The notes under the pieces were generated by a model. It saw nothing but the letters and a program-made list of their open reading frames with translations, searched no databases and had not been told where the DNA came from. DNA of 64,000 nucleotides from an uncultured Bacteroides sp. (GTDB lineage: Bacteria; Bacteroidota; Bacteroidia; Bacteroidales; Bacteroidaceae), in NCBI RefSeq assembly GCF_959029255.1, contig NZ_CAUFUE010000025.1:10776-74775 (forward strand). The letters are read 5' to 3'. Below are positions 53,999 to 62,837 of this stretch, piece after piece. Made by a program: the position numbers and the translations under genes. How positions within the stretch are numbered: position 1 is the stretch's first letter; the number at the start of each line of letters is the position of its first letter.

Positions 53999-54892
53999 AT
54001 GATGAAGCATGCTTATTTAATCATTGCACATAATGACTATCCAGTTCTGGAAGCTCTCCTTTCAATGCTTGATGACGAGCGGAATGACATCTATTTGTAT
54101 ATAGATAAGCGTTCCCATCCGTTGCGGAGGCAAGCGGAAGCCTTTCAAACTAAAAGAGCCGGCTTTTATATCATTAAAAACCCCATCAAACTGTATTGGG
54201 GCGATGTTAGTTTGGTAAAAGCGGAATTCACCCTTATGGAAGCAGCAGTCGCCAATGGGGATTATGCATATTTCCATCTTTTGTCAGGAGCTGATTTAGC
54301 TATCAAAAGCCAAGACTACATCCATTCTTTCTTTCAGAAAAACGCTGGGAAAGAATTCGTCAATTTCTGGCAAGGTCCGGAACAGCAAAGGGATTTGGAG
54401 CGTAAAATTTTCAGGTATTATATCTTTACCAAAAGCATGAAACGCAGCAACAACAAGTGGCATGCCATTACTGCTCCAAGCCATAACCTGCTGTTAATCA
54501 CTCAGAAGCTTATCCATTTCCGCAGAAAATGCGAGGTAGACTTCAAGAAAGGATCCCAATGGTTCAGTATCACCAAAGATTTCTGCCAATACCTCATCCA
54601 GCAAAAGGAGTTTGTATTGAAACGATTTAAGTATACTCTATGTCCTGATGAGATATTTGTACCAACCATTTTATGGAATTCTCCTTTTAAAGCCAATATT
54701 TACAGTCTCGATGAAGACCATGGGAATATGCGCTTAATAGATTGGAAGAGAGGAGCGCCTTATAATTGGCAAGCAGGTGATTTCGAAGAAATATCCCATT
54801 CTGATGAATTGTTTGCACGCAAGTTCAGTTCTGACCAACAGAAACTGATTAACCGGATAGTAGCAACATATTCTAAACAAAAAGAGAGATGA
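53999..54892 (+). CDS. Core-2/I-branching type (GT14-like) beta-glycosyltransferase
   Basis: 297 residues from the ATG at 53999; a second ATG lies at 54002. HAYLIIAHNDYPVLEALLSML and DIYLYIDKRSHPLRRQAEAF match the Branch family N-terminus, and HLLSGADLAIKSQDYIHSFF (about 92-111) the conserved SG(A/S)D centre. Later FSITKDFCQYLIQ and LCPDEIFVPTIL (E-x-F) mark the acceptor half. Bacterial members are annotated beta-1,6-N-acetylglucosaminyltransferases. The stop overlaps the glf start by 4 bp (ATGA at 54889). Confidence 0.88.
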   Translation: MMKHAYLIIAHNDYPVLEALLSMLDDERNDIYLYIDKRSHPLRRQAEAFQTKRAGFYIIKNPIKLYWGDVSLVKAEFTLMEAAVANGDYAYFHLLSGADLAIKSQDYIHSFFQKNAGKEFVNFWQGPEQQRDLERKIFRYYIFTKSMKRSNNKWHAITAPSHNLLLITQKLIHFRRKCEVDFKKGSQWFSITKDFCQYLIQQKEFVLKRFKYTLCPDEIFVPTILWNSPFKANIYSLDEDHGNMRLIDWKRGAPYNWQAGDFEEISHSDELFARKFSSDQQKLINRIVATYSKQKER

Positions 54893-56001
54893 AACAGTAC
54901 GATTATCTGATTGTTGGTAGCGGCTTATTCGGAGCCGTATTTGCACACGAAGCGCATAAAGCAGGAAAACGTTGTCTTGTTGTAGAAAAGCGCCTGCACA
55001 CAGGTGGAAATATTTACTGTGAAGAAATAGATGGTATACATGTCCATAAATATGGCGCCCACATATTTCATACTGACAATAAAGAAGTATGGCAATATGT
55101 AAACCAACTAGTCGAGTTTAATCGTTACACTAATTCGCCGATAGCCAATTATGAAGGAAAGTTATATAACCTTCCCTTCAATATGAATACGTTCTATCAA
55201 CTTTGGGGAGTACGCACTCCTGATGAAGCCAAAGCTAAGATAAAGGAACAATGTGAGGAATACGAGCATATCACCAATCCCCGGAATTTAGAGGAACAAG
55301 CCCTTAAACTTTGTGGAAAAGATATTTATCAACGCCTTATAAAAGGATATACAGAAAAGCAATGGGGACGTGCCGCAACGGAACTTCCGGCATTCATCAT
55401 CAAACGTATCCCTTTCCGTTTCGTTTTTGACAACAATTATTTTAATGATTCCTATCAAGGTATCCCCATCGGAGGGTACAATTGCCTTATTAATGCTTTA
55501 TTGGAAGGTATTGAAATCCGCATGGGAGTAGATTACATGGAACATCGTCAAGAATTAGATGCTTTAGCAGAGAAAGTGCTTTATACAGGGTGTATAGATG
55601 AGTATTTTAATTACGCTTGTGGTCCTTTGGAGTATCGCAGCCTCCGCTTTGAACATAAACGCCTGAAGGATACCGAAGATTTTCAAGGGAATGCAGTTGT
55701 AAACTATACAGCACGCGAGATACCCTATACCCGTATCATTGAGCACAAGCATTTTGAGTTTGGCAAACAACCTTCTACAGTTATCACCTACGAGTATCCT
55801 GATGATTTTGAAGAAGGGAAGGAACCCTATTATCCTGTAAACGACGAAAAGAACGGCCTTATTTTTCAAAAGTACAAGGAATTGGCCCGGCAATATCCCA
55901 ACACCCTATTTGGTGGAAGACTGGCACAATATACGTATGCAGATATGGATGATACTGTGGCGGCAGCACTGGAATTATGGAAAAGTACTAAAAAGCTATA
56001 A
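54889..56001 (+). CDS. glf: UDP-galactopyranose mutase
   Basis: 370 residues. FAD enzyme that converts UDP-galactopyranose to UDP-galactofuranose for glycan synthesis. The dinucleotide-binding start is YLIVGSGLFGAVFAHEA. HKYGAHIFHTDNKEVW (about 54-69) and YTEKQWGRAATELPAFIIKRIP carry active-site residues; FGGRLAQYTYADMDDTVAAAL closes the FAD site. It is coupled by ATGA overlap to the GT14-like gene. It implies galactofuranose in the surface glycan, which fits the galactofuranosyl-type GT2 at 61163-62062. Confidence 0.97.
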   Translation: MKQYDYLIVGSGLFGAVFAHEAHKAGKRCLVVEKRLHTGGNIYCEEIDGIHVHKYGAHIFHTDNKEVWQYVNQLVEFNRYTNSPIANYEGKLYNLPFNMNTFYQLWGVRTPDEAKAKIKEQCEEYEHITNPRNLEEQALKLCGKDIYQRLIKGYTEKQWGRAATELPAFIIKRIPFRFVFDNNYFNDSYQGIPIGGYNCLINALLEGIEIRMGVDYMEHRQELDALAEKVLYTGCIDEYFNYACGPLEYRSLRFEHKRLKDTEDFQGNAVVNYTAREIPYTRIIEHKHFEFGKQPSTVITYEYPDDFEEGKEPYYPVNDEKNGLIFQKYKELARQYPNTLFGGRLAQYTYADMDDTVAAALELWKSTKKL

Positions 56002-56042
56002 CTTCCCCTACAGGAGCCTAAAAGCAATAACAGTTTAAGCTA

Positions 56043-56966
56043 TCAATAATTTAATGCCCAATCATTGATATCAAAGCTACGTTTTATCTCCTCTGAAACC
56101 GCATATAAAGGCTTATTGATGAATGAAGGGAGAAGCTCAATGTTGTCTTCTTCCAGAATAAATATATTATCGGGATGATAAAAAGAATACTGCTTGATAC
56201 CCTTATTGTTCGTTATCAGTTTCTTGTTAAAAAACAGCGCTTCTAAAGGTCTTAATGACAACCCCGCCTGATCGATGGTTATATCTACAATGCATTGGCA
56301 TCGAGCTACTCTCTCTATATTTTCTTCATAAGAAATTCCCTTATCTCTTCTTTTGTAAATCAAAAAAGTACAAGGCAGCCCAAATGCCTCAAATATAGAT
56401 TTATATTTCTGTAGCAATGCTGTCCTACCTTTTTCATAGCCTATAAAGTAGAGGCCTTGCCCTTTGATATCCATAAGTGTTGTAGCAACAGGAAACCTAT
56501 AGAATGCAGACTTTACGGCTATATTCGGATAGAAAACTTTATCATTAGCGTTAAAGCTACCTATATGATACATTTGACTGATAGATGAAAGATGTGCAAC
56601 AATTTCCTTTGAGTGGAGTCTATGAAAAATTTGGCAAACAGGAGTCCAATAAAACAGATGCTTTTCGGCGGACTGAGGAAGTAATCTATGAATGATACGC
56701 AGCACAACCATGCGTTTGTTGTCTATAATAATCACCTTGCTATCCTCCTCAACAGTAGATAATCGTTTCAATGACTCCTTGTCTATATACCGCCAACACT
56801 GCGTCCAACATAAACCACTGATAAGGCAAAACTTCCGCATACAGCTCCGCCAAAAAGTATTTTTAATACGTTTCAAACAGATGGTTTGAATATCCGGATG
56901 CTTAATACCTCCAATAATAAAGTTTAAAGGCGGATAATCTGAATGGATGATACAAATTTTACTCAT
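56043..56966 (-). CDS. Glycosyltransferase-like protein, unrecognised family
   Basis: 307 residues with no signal. A Rossmann-like start (SKICIIHSDYPPLNFIIGG) is followed by KVIIIDNKRMVVLRI. The C-terminal half has GLYFIGYEKGRTALLQKY, EENIERVARCQCIVDITIDQAGLSLRPLEALFFNKKLI in outline. The latter resembles the CgeB/GT4 donor side where a Glu sits between two helices. I would call it a GT-B-type enzyme with low certainty. No TAnnTTTG box lies between its ATG and the inverted repeat at 57051, so the invertible segment may be its only promoter. Confidence 0.7.
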   Translation of the reverse strand: MSKICIIHSDYPPLNFIIGGIKHPDIQTICLKRIKNTFWRSCMRKFCLISGLCWTQCWRYIDKESLKRLSTVEEDSKVIIIDNKRMVVLRIIHRLLPQSAEKHLFYWTPVCQIFHRLHSKEIVAHLSSISQMYHIGSFNANDKVFYPNIAVKSAFYRFPVATTLMDIKGQGLYFIGYEKGRTALLQKYKSIFEAFGLPCTFLIYKRRDKGISYEENIERVARCQCIVDITIDQAGLSLRPLEALFFNKKLITNNKGIKQYSFYHPDNIFILEEDNIELLPSFINKPLYAVSEEIKRSFDINDWALNY

Positions 56967-57050
56967 TTACTCATAAAAATATTCAATATCTCTAAAGTCT
57001 TCATCCTTTTGGCCTTACTATAGAATTTACATCATATAATCAATCCTTAG

Positions 57051-57081
57051 GTGTTTTTTAAACGTTCGTTTAAAAAAACAC
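57051..57081 (+). repeat. Invertible-promoter repeat, left (Mpi-type)
   Basis: GTGTTTTTTAAACGTTCGTT with a following AAAAAAACAC. The core AAACGTTCGT is at 57060-57069. It matches the published ARACGTWCGT core of the Mpi-controlled capsule promoters of B. fragilis as I recall it. It is the partner of the right repeat in opposite orientation. Confidence 0.85.
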
Positions 57082-57197
57082 TATTTTTGAACCTTTCCCG
57101 AAGGGGAATTCGTATATATTTATGATTGTCTTTAATGGCGAGTAATCGGGTTAAGCATCATTTTTATTAGAAATACTAAAAAAATAGTGTAAGACTT

Positions 57198-57227
57198 TTT
57201 GAGGATAAATAAAAACACATATCTTTG
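57198..57227 (+). promoter_or_regulatory. Promoter inside the invertible segment
   Basis: TTTG (57198-57201), an 18-nt spacer and TATCTTTG (57220-57227). It drives 57264-59370 in the orientation drawn. After inversion it would lie beside the left repeat and point at 56966. Confidence 0.85.
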
Positions 57228-57228
57228 C

Positions 57229-57255
57229 GTTTTTTAAACGAACGTTTAAAAACAC
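57229..57255 (-). repeat. Invertible-promoter repeat, right (Mpi-type)
   Basis: Read on the minus strand the core is AAACGTTCGTTT (57236-57247), inverted with respect to the left copy. It has the same A/T-rich shoulders and GTGTTTTT end. It starts 2 bp after the -7 box and ends 9 bp before the ATG at 57264. Confidence 0.85.
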
Positions 57256-57263
57256 TATAAATC

Positions 57264-58130
57264 ATGTCTAAAACAGCTCTTTTAATCATATACAACCACC
57301 GATACGACCAGAATATAGGGCGTCTTGAAAGCATATACAAAAACCGCTTTTCGCATATATTCCATATCGTCCCATTTTATGATGGCAATTTGTCGAATGT
57401 AATTCCTGTCTATGAGTCCTCTTACTACTTTTCAGGATACTTGAGCCAGGCATATACCCATCTGAAGCCGATGGGGTTTACACATTTCTTTGTAGTTGCC
57501 GACGACATGATTATCAATCCCATTTTGAATGAGGGAAATTTATTGAGTGAAATAGGGCTGGCAGAAGACGAGTGCTATATAGATTATATCATAAAAATGC
57601 AGGAGCTGGACCATCCATGGCGACAAACCGAAGCCATGAAATACGTTGTGAAACAACGTGGCGTAGAGGTCAGCAACATCTTGCCTACCATCGATGAAGC
57701 GAAAGTGCAATTCGATAAATATAAAATACCTTATTCTCCTATCCCGCTGAAACCTTTGATAGAAAGGCACTTTAAATACATCTTCAAGTATATTCGATAC
57801 TTCCACAGAAGATATTTAGATTATCCACTTGTGGGTGGATATGCCGATATATTGATACTCACGAGTGATATGATGGACAAATTTATGCTCTATTGTGGCG
57901 CCTTTGCCGCTACAAGTTTATTCGTAGAATTTGCGATACCTACAGCCCTGGTACTCTCTACGGACAAACTAAGATTTACAACAGACCTGAAAATGAAATC
58001 AGGAGTAATGTGGCCTCCCCAAGATAAAATCTTTGCAGAAAAGTATAATTATAATTTGTCCAAACTGATAGAGAACTATCCCAAGGATACCCTGTACTTC
58101 CATCCTGTAAAACTTTCAAAATGGAAATAA
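57264..58130 (+). CDS. Unrecognised protein, probably glycosyltransferase-related, phase-variable
   Basis: 288 residues with no signal or membrane helix. KTALLIIYNHRYDQNIGRLESIYKNRF opens an alpha/beta fold, and GFTHFFVVADDMIINPILNE (about 71-90) looks like a GT-A core with D-D-M. RYFHRRYLDYPLVGGYADI precedes a probable second site. I do not recognise the family. It is the first gene behind the invertible promoter and ends 1 bp before the FAD-enzyme gene, so the pair is expected to switch together. Confidence 0.75.
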   Translation: MSKTALLIIYNHRYDQNIGRLESIYKNRFSHIFHIVPFYDGNLSNVIPVYESSYYFSGYLSQAYTHLKPMGFTHFFVVADDMIINPILNEGNLLSEIGLAEDECYIDYIIKMQELDHPWRQTEAMKYVVKQRGVEVSNILPTIDEAKVQFDKYKIPYSPIPLKPLIERHFKYIFKYIRYFHRRYLDYPLVGGYADILILTSDMMDKFMLYCGAFAATSLFVEFAIPTALVLSTDKLRFTTDLKMKSGVMWPPQDKIFAEKYNYNLSKLIENYPKDTLYFHPVKLSKWK

Positions 58131-58131
58131 G

Positions 58132-59370
58132 ATGAAAATAGCTGTTATAGGTGCCGGTATATCCGGCTTGTCCATCGCCCAAATGCTGAAAGACAATCAT
58201 GATATCGTCATTTTTGAAGCCGACTCACGGGCGGGAGGGATAATAAAATGCGATTCTATCAATGGAAACCTTTTCCACCGCACCGGCGGGCACGTATTCA
58301 ACACCAAACGCCAAGATGTATTTGACTGGTTTTGGAAACACTTTGACAAAGAAAAGGAGTTTATAAAAGCTCAGCGTAATTCTGTCGTCAGCTTGGATGA
58401 CGGAAGCATGATTCCATATCCAATTGAAAACCATGCATATATGTTGGGGGAAATCAAACTAAAGGCAATCATAGAAGACTGGCTTTCAATTGCGAAAAGC
58501 CTCAATAAGGAACCTGCCAATTTTGAAGAATTCCTCCACCACCGCTTTGGAGAAACCTTATATGAACTTTACTTCAAACCCTATAACTATAAGGTCTGGC
58601 GAAGAAGTCTCACGCAAGTCCCTCTTTCATGGTTAGAAGGCAAATTGCCCATGCCTACCGTAGAAGAAATGATATACAACAACATCAACCATGTCAAAGA
58701 GCAATCTTTTGTACACAGTTCTTTCTATTACCCACTGAAAGGTGGTTCACAATTTCTTGCCAATCGCCTGTCTGAGGGCTTATCTATCAGATACAACACT
58801 CCTGTTCATCATATAGGGCATAATGGAAAGTATTGGAATATTAACGAAGAAACATTCGATAAAATAATATTCTGCGGTAACATTAAGCAACTGCCTACGT
58901 TATTAGAAGGAGAAATAGATATCAATAACTATAAAGAACCTATCAGTGAATTAGAATTCCACGGCACCACCAGCGTTTTCTGTGAAATATCTCCCAATAA
59001 TTATAGCTGGATTTATCTACCAAGCTGCCAACATGAGTCTCACCGCATCATTTGCAGTGGTAATTTCTCTCCCAACAATAACGTTCAAGGAATGATTACC
59101 GCCAGCATTGAATTTACCGATTTTATATCCAAAGAAAACATAGTAGACAACCTACGTCGTATCCCATACCATCCCCAATATCTGACTCACCATTACGAAC
59201 AATATACTTATCCTATTCAGAGTAATACCACACGTGAAATGATAAACACATTGAAGAAAACTCTCCAAAAAGAGGGCATCTACCTGCTGGGACGTTTTGC
59301 CGAATGGGAATATTACAACATGGATGTCGCCATGGAGGCTGCTATGGATTTAAGAAAGGAATTTTACTAA
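58132..59370 (+). CDS. UDP-galactopyranose mutase-like FAD protein
   Basis: 412 residues. FAD-binding start KIAVIGAGISGLSIAQML and FEADSRAGGIIKC. HRTGGHVFNTKRQDVFDWFW corresponds to the GAHIFHTD region of Glf, FKPYNYKVWRRSLTQVPLSW to its EKQWGR region, and GRFAEWEYYNMDVAMEAAM to the terminal FAD loop. So it is a distant Glf paralogue, sometimes annotated as protoporphyrinogen oxidase or amine oxidase. Substrate unknown, though a pyranose/furanose or amino-sugar reaction is plausible. It overlaps the stop of the convergent GT gene by 4 bp. Confidence 0.85.
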   Translation: MKIAVIGAGISGLSIAQMLKDNHDIVIFEADSRAGGIIKCDSINGNLFHRTGGHVFNTKRQDVFDWFWKHFDKEKEFIKAQRNSVVSLDDGSMIPYPIENHAYMLGEIKLKAIIEDWLSIAKSLNKEPANFEEFLHHRFGETLYELYFKPYNYKVWRRSLTQVPLSWLEGKLPMPTVEEMIYNNINHVKEQSFVHSSFYYPLKGGSQFLANRLSEGLSIRYNTPVHHIGHNGKYWNINEETFDKIIFCGNIKQLPTLLEGEIDINNYKEPISELEFHGTTSVFCEISPNNYSWIYLPSCQHESHRIICSGNFSPNNNVQGMITASIEFTDFISKENIVDNLRRIPYHPQYLTHHYEQYTYPIQSNTTREMINTLKKTLQKEGIYLLGRFAEWEYYNMDVAMEAAMDLRKEFY

Positions 59371-60275
59371 CCTTTGCCCATCTTTTTGAAAAACTCCGGT
59401 ATCGTAGTATCCGTATAGATAAATCCGTCCGTAACAAGACGGTCGAAAACCGGTGTCCCGATGACACGTCCGTATTCTTCTTCCAGTTTCCCTTGCTTAT
59501 ACAATTCGTAAAAGTAACGCCAATGCCGTCCGCCATGCTTGCTGCTGTGTTGTTCCAGCTGCTTACCGCCATTAATCATTTTCTCCATAAAATGACGTTT
59601 ACCACGTATGTTGTAGTGATAGACGCGGATATTGCCAAACTCCGAACGCTTAGGAAACATAGTAACTTTATGATTACCCATAGAAATCTGAAGGTAACAG
59701 GTGGTACGGTGAATCACTTTCTTATTCTGCCGCTCAAACAACGAATAAAGCGACAGGTCATAAAGCTCCTGATTATATACAGGCTTTACCATTTTATCCC
59801 ACTGCCAGAAGGGTTTTCCTTCTTCCGGATATACACTTTTCACTTCACAGTTCAGCACATTGGCATGCGTGGCAGACAATTCCGCTTTAAGATTGCCCGA
59901 AGGCGAATACCACAGTTCGTCAGCATCCGCATTGACAACCCAATCCGCTTTATAAACGGTTTTAGCCTTCCAAACCATGCGGTCCACCCATTGCTTCTGC
60001 TCATAATTGGTAGCCGTCTCTTGAATCAATTCTATCACCCACCCCTTCTCCTGATACTTCCGAATGATTTCCAGCGTGCGGTCTGTAGAATTATTGTCGG
60101 TTATAATGAAGCCATCTACCCCCATAGCCTTATGAAAGAGCAGATTTTCCTCCAAAACATCCTCTTCATTCTTCACCAGCAAGGTCATTATCAACCGTGG
60201 AGAAGGCGTCAGCCTGAAAGCTTTGAAACTTTCGATGAGGGTAAAGCCTACCTTTTTCAGGAAACATGTACTCAT
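59367..60275 (-). CDS. Glycosyltransferase family 2/92-like
   Basis: 302 residues. RLIMTLLVKNEEDVLEENLLFHKAMGVDG and FIITDNNSTDRTLEII match the GT92/DUF23-type GT-A start; WVVNADADELWYSP (about 112-125) supplies the D-A-D metal site and QMVKP-like WQWDKMVKPVYN the acceptor part. Later RVYHYNIRGKRHFMEKM holds a His pair common to this group. It belongs to a five-gene minus-strand run with 13-30 bp gaps. Confidence 0.88.
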   Translation of the reverse strand: MSTCFLKKVGFTLIESFKAFRLTPSPRLIMTLLVKNEEDVLEENLLFHKAMGVDGFIITDNNSTDRTLEIIRKYQEKGWVIELIQETATNYEQKQWVDRMVWKAKTVYKADWVVNADADELWYSPSGNLKAELSATHANVLNCEVKSVYPEEGKPFWQWDKMVKPVYNQELYDLSLYSLFERQNKKVIHRTTCYLQISMGNHKVTMFPKRSEFGNIRVYHYNIRGKRHFMEKMINGGKQLEQHSSKHGGRHWRYFYELYKQGKLEEEYGRVIGTPVFDRLVTDGFIYTDTTIPEFFKKMGKG

Positions 60276-60288
60276 AATGCTCTATGTA

Positions 60289-61134
60289 TTAGCTTATTGT
60301 CACTTTCACCCATCCCGCAGGATAGATATTCGGAGTCTCGGAATGCTGGAACCAGCGGCAAGGGACAATCACCGTTTTGTCTTCACGGGGATTCAACCAA
60401 GCTCCCCACCAACTGAAGGTACTGTTACAGATGATGTGATGCTTGCAATGGCTCATGAGCATCATGTCTTGCCAACTGTCTTCGTCCTTATTCCAGTCGA
60501 TATACACGGCATTTTGCAACGGAAGATTTTCCTTTACCCAGGCAATATCATCCGAAAAGACATAATAGGACGGGGCGGCAACCCTCTTGTTCATTTCCGC
60601 TATGGCGTTCCGGTAATAAGGCAATTGGCATACGCTCCCGGTAGTAGCCCAATGTTGCGGCTGCAAATAGTCTCCACGGCGAATATGCAGAGATACCGCA
60701 TTCTCATCCCTGTTCAGTCTATCCAGCATATCAAGGCTTTGCTTGTTGGCATGTCTCTTGTCGAAGGTGAAAGCCTCCCGCACCTCGTCCTTTATATCCG
60801 CAAAAAAGCGTTCCGACTGGTAGAAACCCTTAAAGTAGAGCAAAGGCCAGAAATATTTTTTCTCAAAAGCCCGCAAACTATTGGGGTCTTGCTTCCGTTC
60901 GTATATTTTCTTGAAGAAGAGGAACTCGATGACTTTCTTCAAAGGCTGGTTAATGCAGAACTCTCTGCGGGGCAGATTGAATACGCGGTGCATTTCATAT
61001 CCGTAATGCACTTTATAATGCATCATGTCCGAAAGGTCTATCCGCACTTTGGGATAACGCTTCTTCATCCGCAGATAGAAAGCGTAAATAAACATCTGAT
61101 TTCCTAAACCGCCTGTTACTTTTATAAGTCTCAT
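60289..61134 (-). CDS. Alpha-1,2-fucosyltransferase (GT11)
   Basis: 281 residues. It transfers fucose from GDP-fucose to a galactose in alpha-1,2 linkage. VTGGLGNQMFIYAFYLRMKK (5-24) is the N-terminal motif; VSLHIRRGDYLQPQHW (about 153-168) is the HxRRxDY motif that binds GDP; CKHHIICNSTFSWWGAWLN (about 233-251) is the third motif. All are intact. Fucosylated Gal would mimic host H antigen, a known theme in gut Bacteroides glycans. Confidence 0.95.
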   Translation of the reverse strand: MRLIKVTGGLGNQMFIYAFYLRMKKRYPKVRIDLSDMMHYKVHYGYEMHRVFNLPRREFCINQPLKKVIEFLFFKKIYERKQDPNSLRAFEKKYFWPLLYFKGFYQSERFFADIKDEVREAFTFDKRHANKQSLDMLDRLNRDENAVSLHIRRGDYLQPQHWATTGSVCQLPYYRNAIAEMNKRVAAPSYYVFSDDIAWVKENLPLQNAVYIDWNKDEDSWQDMMLMSHCKHHIICNSTFSWWGAWLNPREDKTVIVPCRWFQHSETPNIYPAGWVKVTIS

Positions 61135-61162
61135 AATAAGACTGTTTATATTTAAAATAATT

Positions 61163-62062
61163 TTATTTCATTATTCCCAACCGCTCGCTCACTCCGTCGC
61201 GATAGGCTTTCCAAAGTTTGGAGATATCACTCCACCGGTAAGCATCCGTAAAGGGGCAAGTAACCAAAGCCGTCAGGATATATCCCGACACCCCGATAAA
61301 ACCCCTGAGGTATTTCACCGCCCAGTTTCGCCCGTAATGATGGCTGAGGTACGTGGAGTTCCTCACCTGATAGAAGCGCTTCCATTTTTTCTTTTTGTTT
61401 CGTTCGCTCCAACTGTCATCAGAGAAGAATTTCTCCTTGTCCATCAATGCCGAAGGTACATATATTATCTTGTAACCGGCCTGCACCGTACGAAGACAAT
61501 AATCAGTATCATCACAAAAAATAAAGAGGTCTTTATTGGGATAGCCTATTTTCTCAACCACTTCACGGCGAATAAACGGCCCTTCAAAGGCGGCACCTTG
61601 GATTTCCGTAGGAGCGGTAACATTCTGCTTCGACAGTTTACCCGTATACATGGAAGTAAACGGATTTGTCAAGTTATATCCCTGAAACTCATGAGTGAAT
61701 AACTTACCTTCTTGCAAGCGGCGCGGGGCAAGTATACCCACATCTTCCCTATCGGCACACATCAACATCTGCTCCAAGCAATCGGCACGCGGAAACACAT
61801 CATCATCCATGCACCATATCCAATCTGCTCCCGCCTGATAGGCATGTTGCATACCTGTGAAGAAACCGCCTGAACCACCGAGATTAGCTTGGCTGATAAC
61901 GACCAACTCAGGTTGGGTCTTCAGCCAATCGGCAGTGCCATCCGTGCTTCCATTGTTCACTACCACGATGGAAGACACCGGTTTATTCTGTTGCAGGCAA
62001 CGGACGGTTCTTTTCAGGAGTTCCAATCGATTATAAGTTACGACTACTGCTATAATTTTCAT
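61163..62062 (-). CDS. GT2 glycosyltransferase, galactofuranosyl/rhamnosyl type
   Basis: 299 residues. IIAVVVTYNRLELLKRTVRCL, SIVVVNNGSTDGTADWL, then NLGGSGGFFTGMQHAYQAGA and DWIWCMDDDVFPRADCLEQM. The GGSGGF and W-C-M-D-D-D arrangement is typical of the GlfT/rhamnosyltransferase branch. FDDTDYCLR-like FCDDTDYCLRTVQAGYKI gives the acceptor site. With glf in the cluster, a galactofuranosyltransferase role is plausible. The C-terminal 60 residues contain a short hydrophobic stretch. Confidence 0.9.
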   Translation of the reverse strand: MKIIAVVVTYNRLELLKRTVRCLQQNKPVSSIVVVNNGSTDGTADWLKTQPELVVISQANLGGSGGFFTGMQHAYQAGADWIWCMDDDVFPRADCLEQMLMCADREDVGILAPRRLQEGKLFTHEFQGYNLTNPFTSMYTGKLSKQNVTAPTEIQGAAFEGPFIRREVVEKIGYPNKDLFIFCDDTDYCLRTVQAGYKIIYVPSALMDKEKFFSDDSWSERNKKKKWKRFYQVRNSTYLSHHYGRNWAVKYLRGFIGVSGYILTALVTCPFTDAYRWSDISKLWKAYRDGVSERLGIMK

Positions 62063-62069
62063 AGTATCT

Positions 62070-62831
62070 TCAATATATATCCCCCTCGCTCGTCTGCGTA
62101 CTTCTATAAGCCACCATCAGGTCAAAACACTGCTCAACATCGAAGCCTCGGACTTTGGCATATTCCTCTGCTATCCAACGATGCATCTGAGGGGTTGCCG
62201 GCAGGCGCATAAAGTTTTTACAACCGTTTTTTATACCGATAGGACCGATGTACATCCGGTTCAGGTCGACTATCTCGAGCTTGACACCCTCGGGTGTTTT
62301 ACGAAACAGAATATTTTCGCGTCCATAATCCTTATGTGCATACCCATGCTCATGAAGAATACCGGTAATTTGTCCTACAGCCCGTGACACCTCTTCTTCA
62401 TAATCAAACTTCTCATAAAACAAATCAGCATAAACATGCGTACACTCCGACTGACAGCTCACATAGTAGCTTTCATCAAACAAACCTCCTCTACGAATAT
62501 TCAAATATCCTACCGGTTGGGGAGTACCCACGCCCATCGCCAAAAATCTCTCGGCATATTCGTAGGAGCGTTGCGCCTTTGATGCGCGAAAAATACCATA
62601 GACCAATCGGTTAAGGAAGTTAGGACGCTGAAAGGACTTGACAACAAATTGCCTGCCTTTATACTCCATCCTCCGCAGTTCATTACGTTTTTTATGAATG
62701 ACGACTCCTTCTTCCCTTTGAAAACGTTCGGGAAGTGAAACTACAAATTCCCTCATATCTTCAAAATCAGGATGAAGCATCAACGCATGGGGATGGGAAA
62801 TAATATTTTTTCTATTCTTTACACTGCTCAT
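62070..62831 (-). CDS. Lipopolysaccharide kinase, InaA/KdkA-like
   Basis: 253 residues. A small protein-kinase-like fold: an N-lobe strand GRQFVVKSFQ supplies the ATP lysine. The catalytic loop is HEHGYAHKDYGRENILF (about 176-192) and the metal Asp is in LEIVDLNRMYIG. Related enzymes phosphorylate Kdo or heptose in the inner core of lipopolysaccharide. Its presence suggests that this cluster makes LPS core or O-chain rather than a free capsule. Confidence 0.9.
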   Translation of the reverse strand: MSSVKNRKNIISHPHALMLHPDFEDMREFVVSLPERFQREEGVVIHKKRNELRRMEYKGRQFVVKSFQRPNFLNRLVYGIFRASKAQRSYEYAERFLAMGVGTPQPVGYLNIRRGGLFDESYYVSCQSECTHVYADLFYEKFDYEEEVSRAVGQITGILHEHGYAHKDYGRENILFRKTPEGVKLEIVDLNRMYIGPIGIKNGCKNFMRLPATPQMHRWIAEEYAKVRGFDVEQCFDLMVAYRSTQTSEGDIY

Positions 62832-62837
62832 AACCGG

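Larger units (their letters stand above)
57051..57255 (+). promoter_or_regulatory. Invertible promoter segment, currently facing right
   Basis: The two inverted repeats (57051-57081 and 57229-57255) enclose about 150 bp. Within it a single promoter points right: TTTG (57198-57201), 18 nt, TATCTTTG (57220-57227), immediately beside the right repeat and 37 bp before the ATG at 57264. No CAAAnnTA (a leftward -7 box) is present. Near the left end the TTCCC/GGGAA hairpin (about 57094-57107) could act on whichever side it faces. Layout, size and repeat core match Bacteroides phase-variable capsule promoters. Confidence 0.88.

Noticed and set aside
59304..60416. 370-codon plus-strand frame opposite two glycosyltransferases
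   Set aside because: It crosses the end of one gene and two opposite-strand genes with clear GT motifs; the composition is shadow-like.
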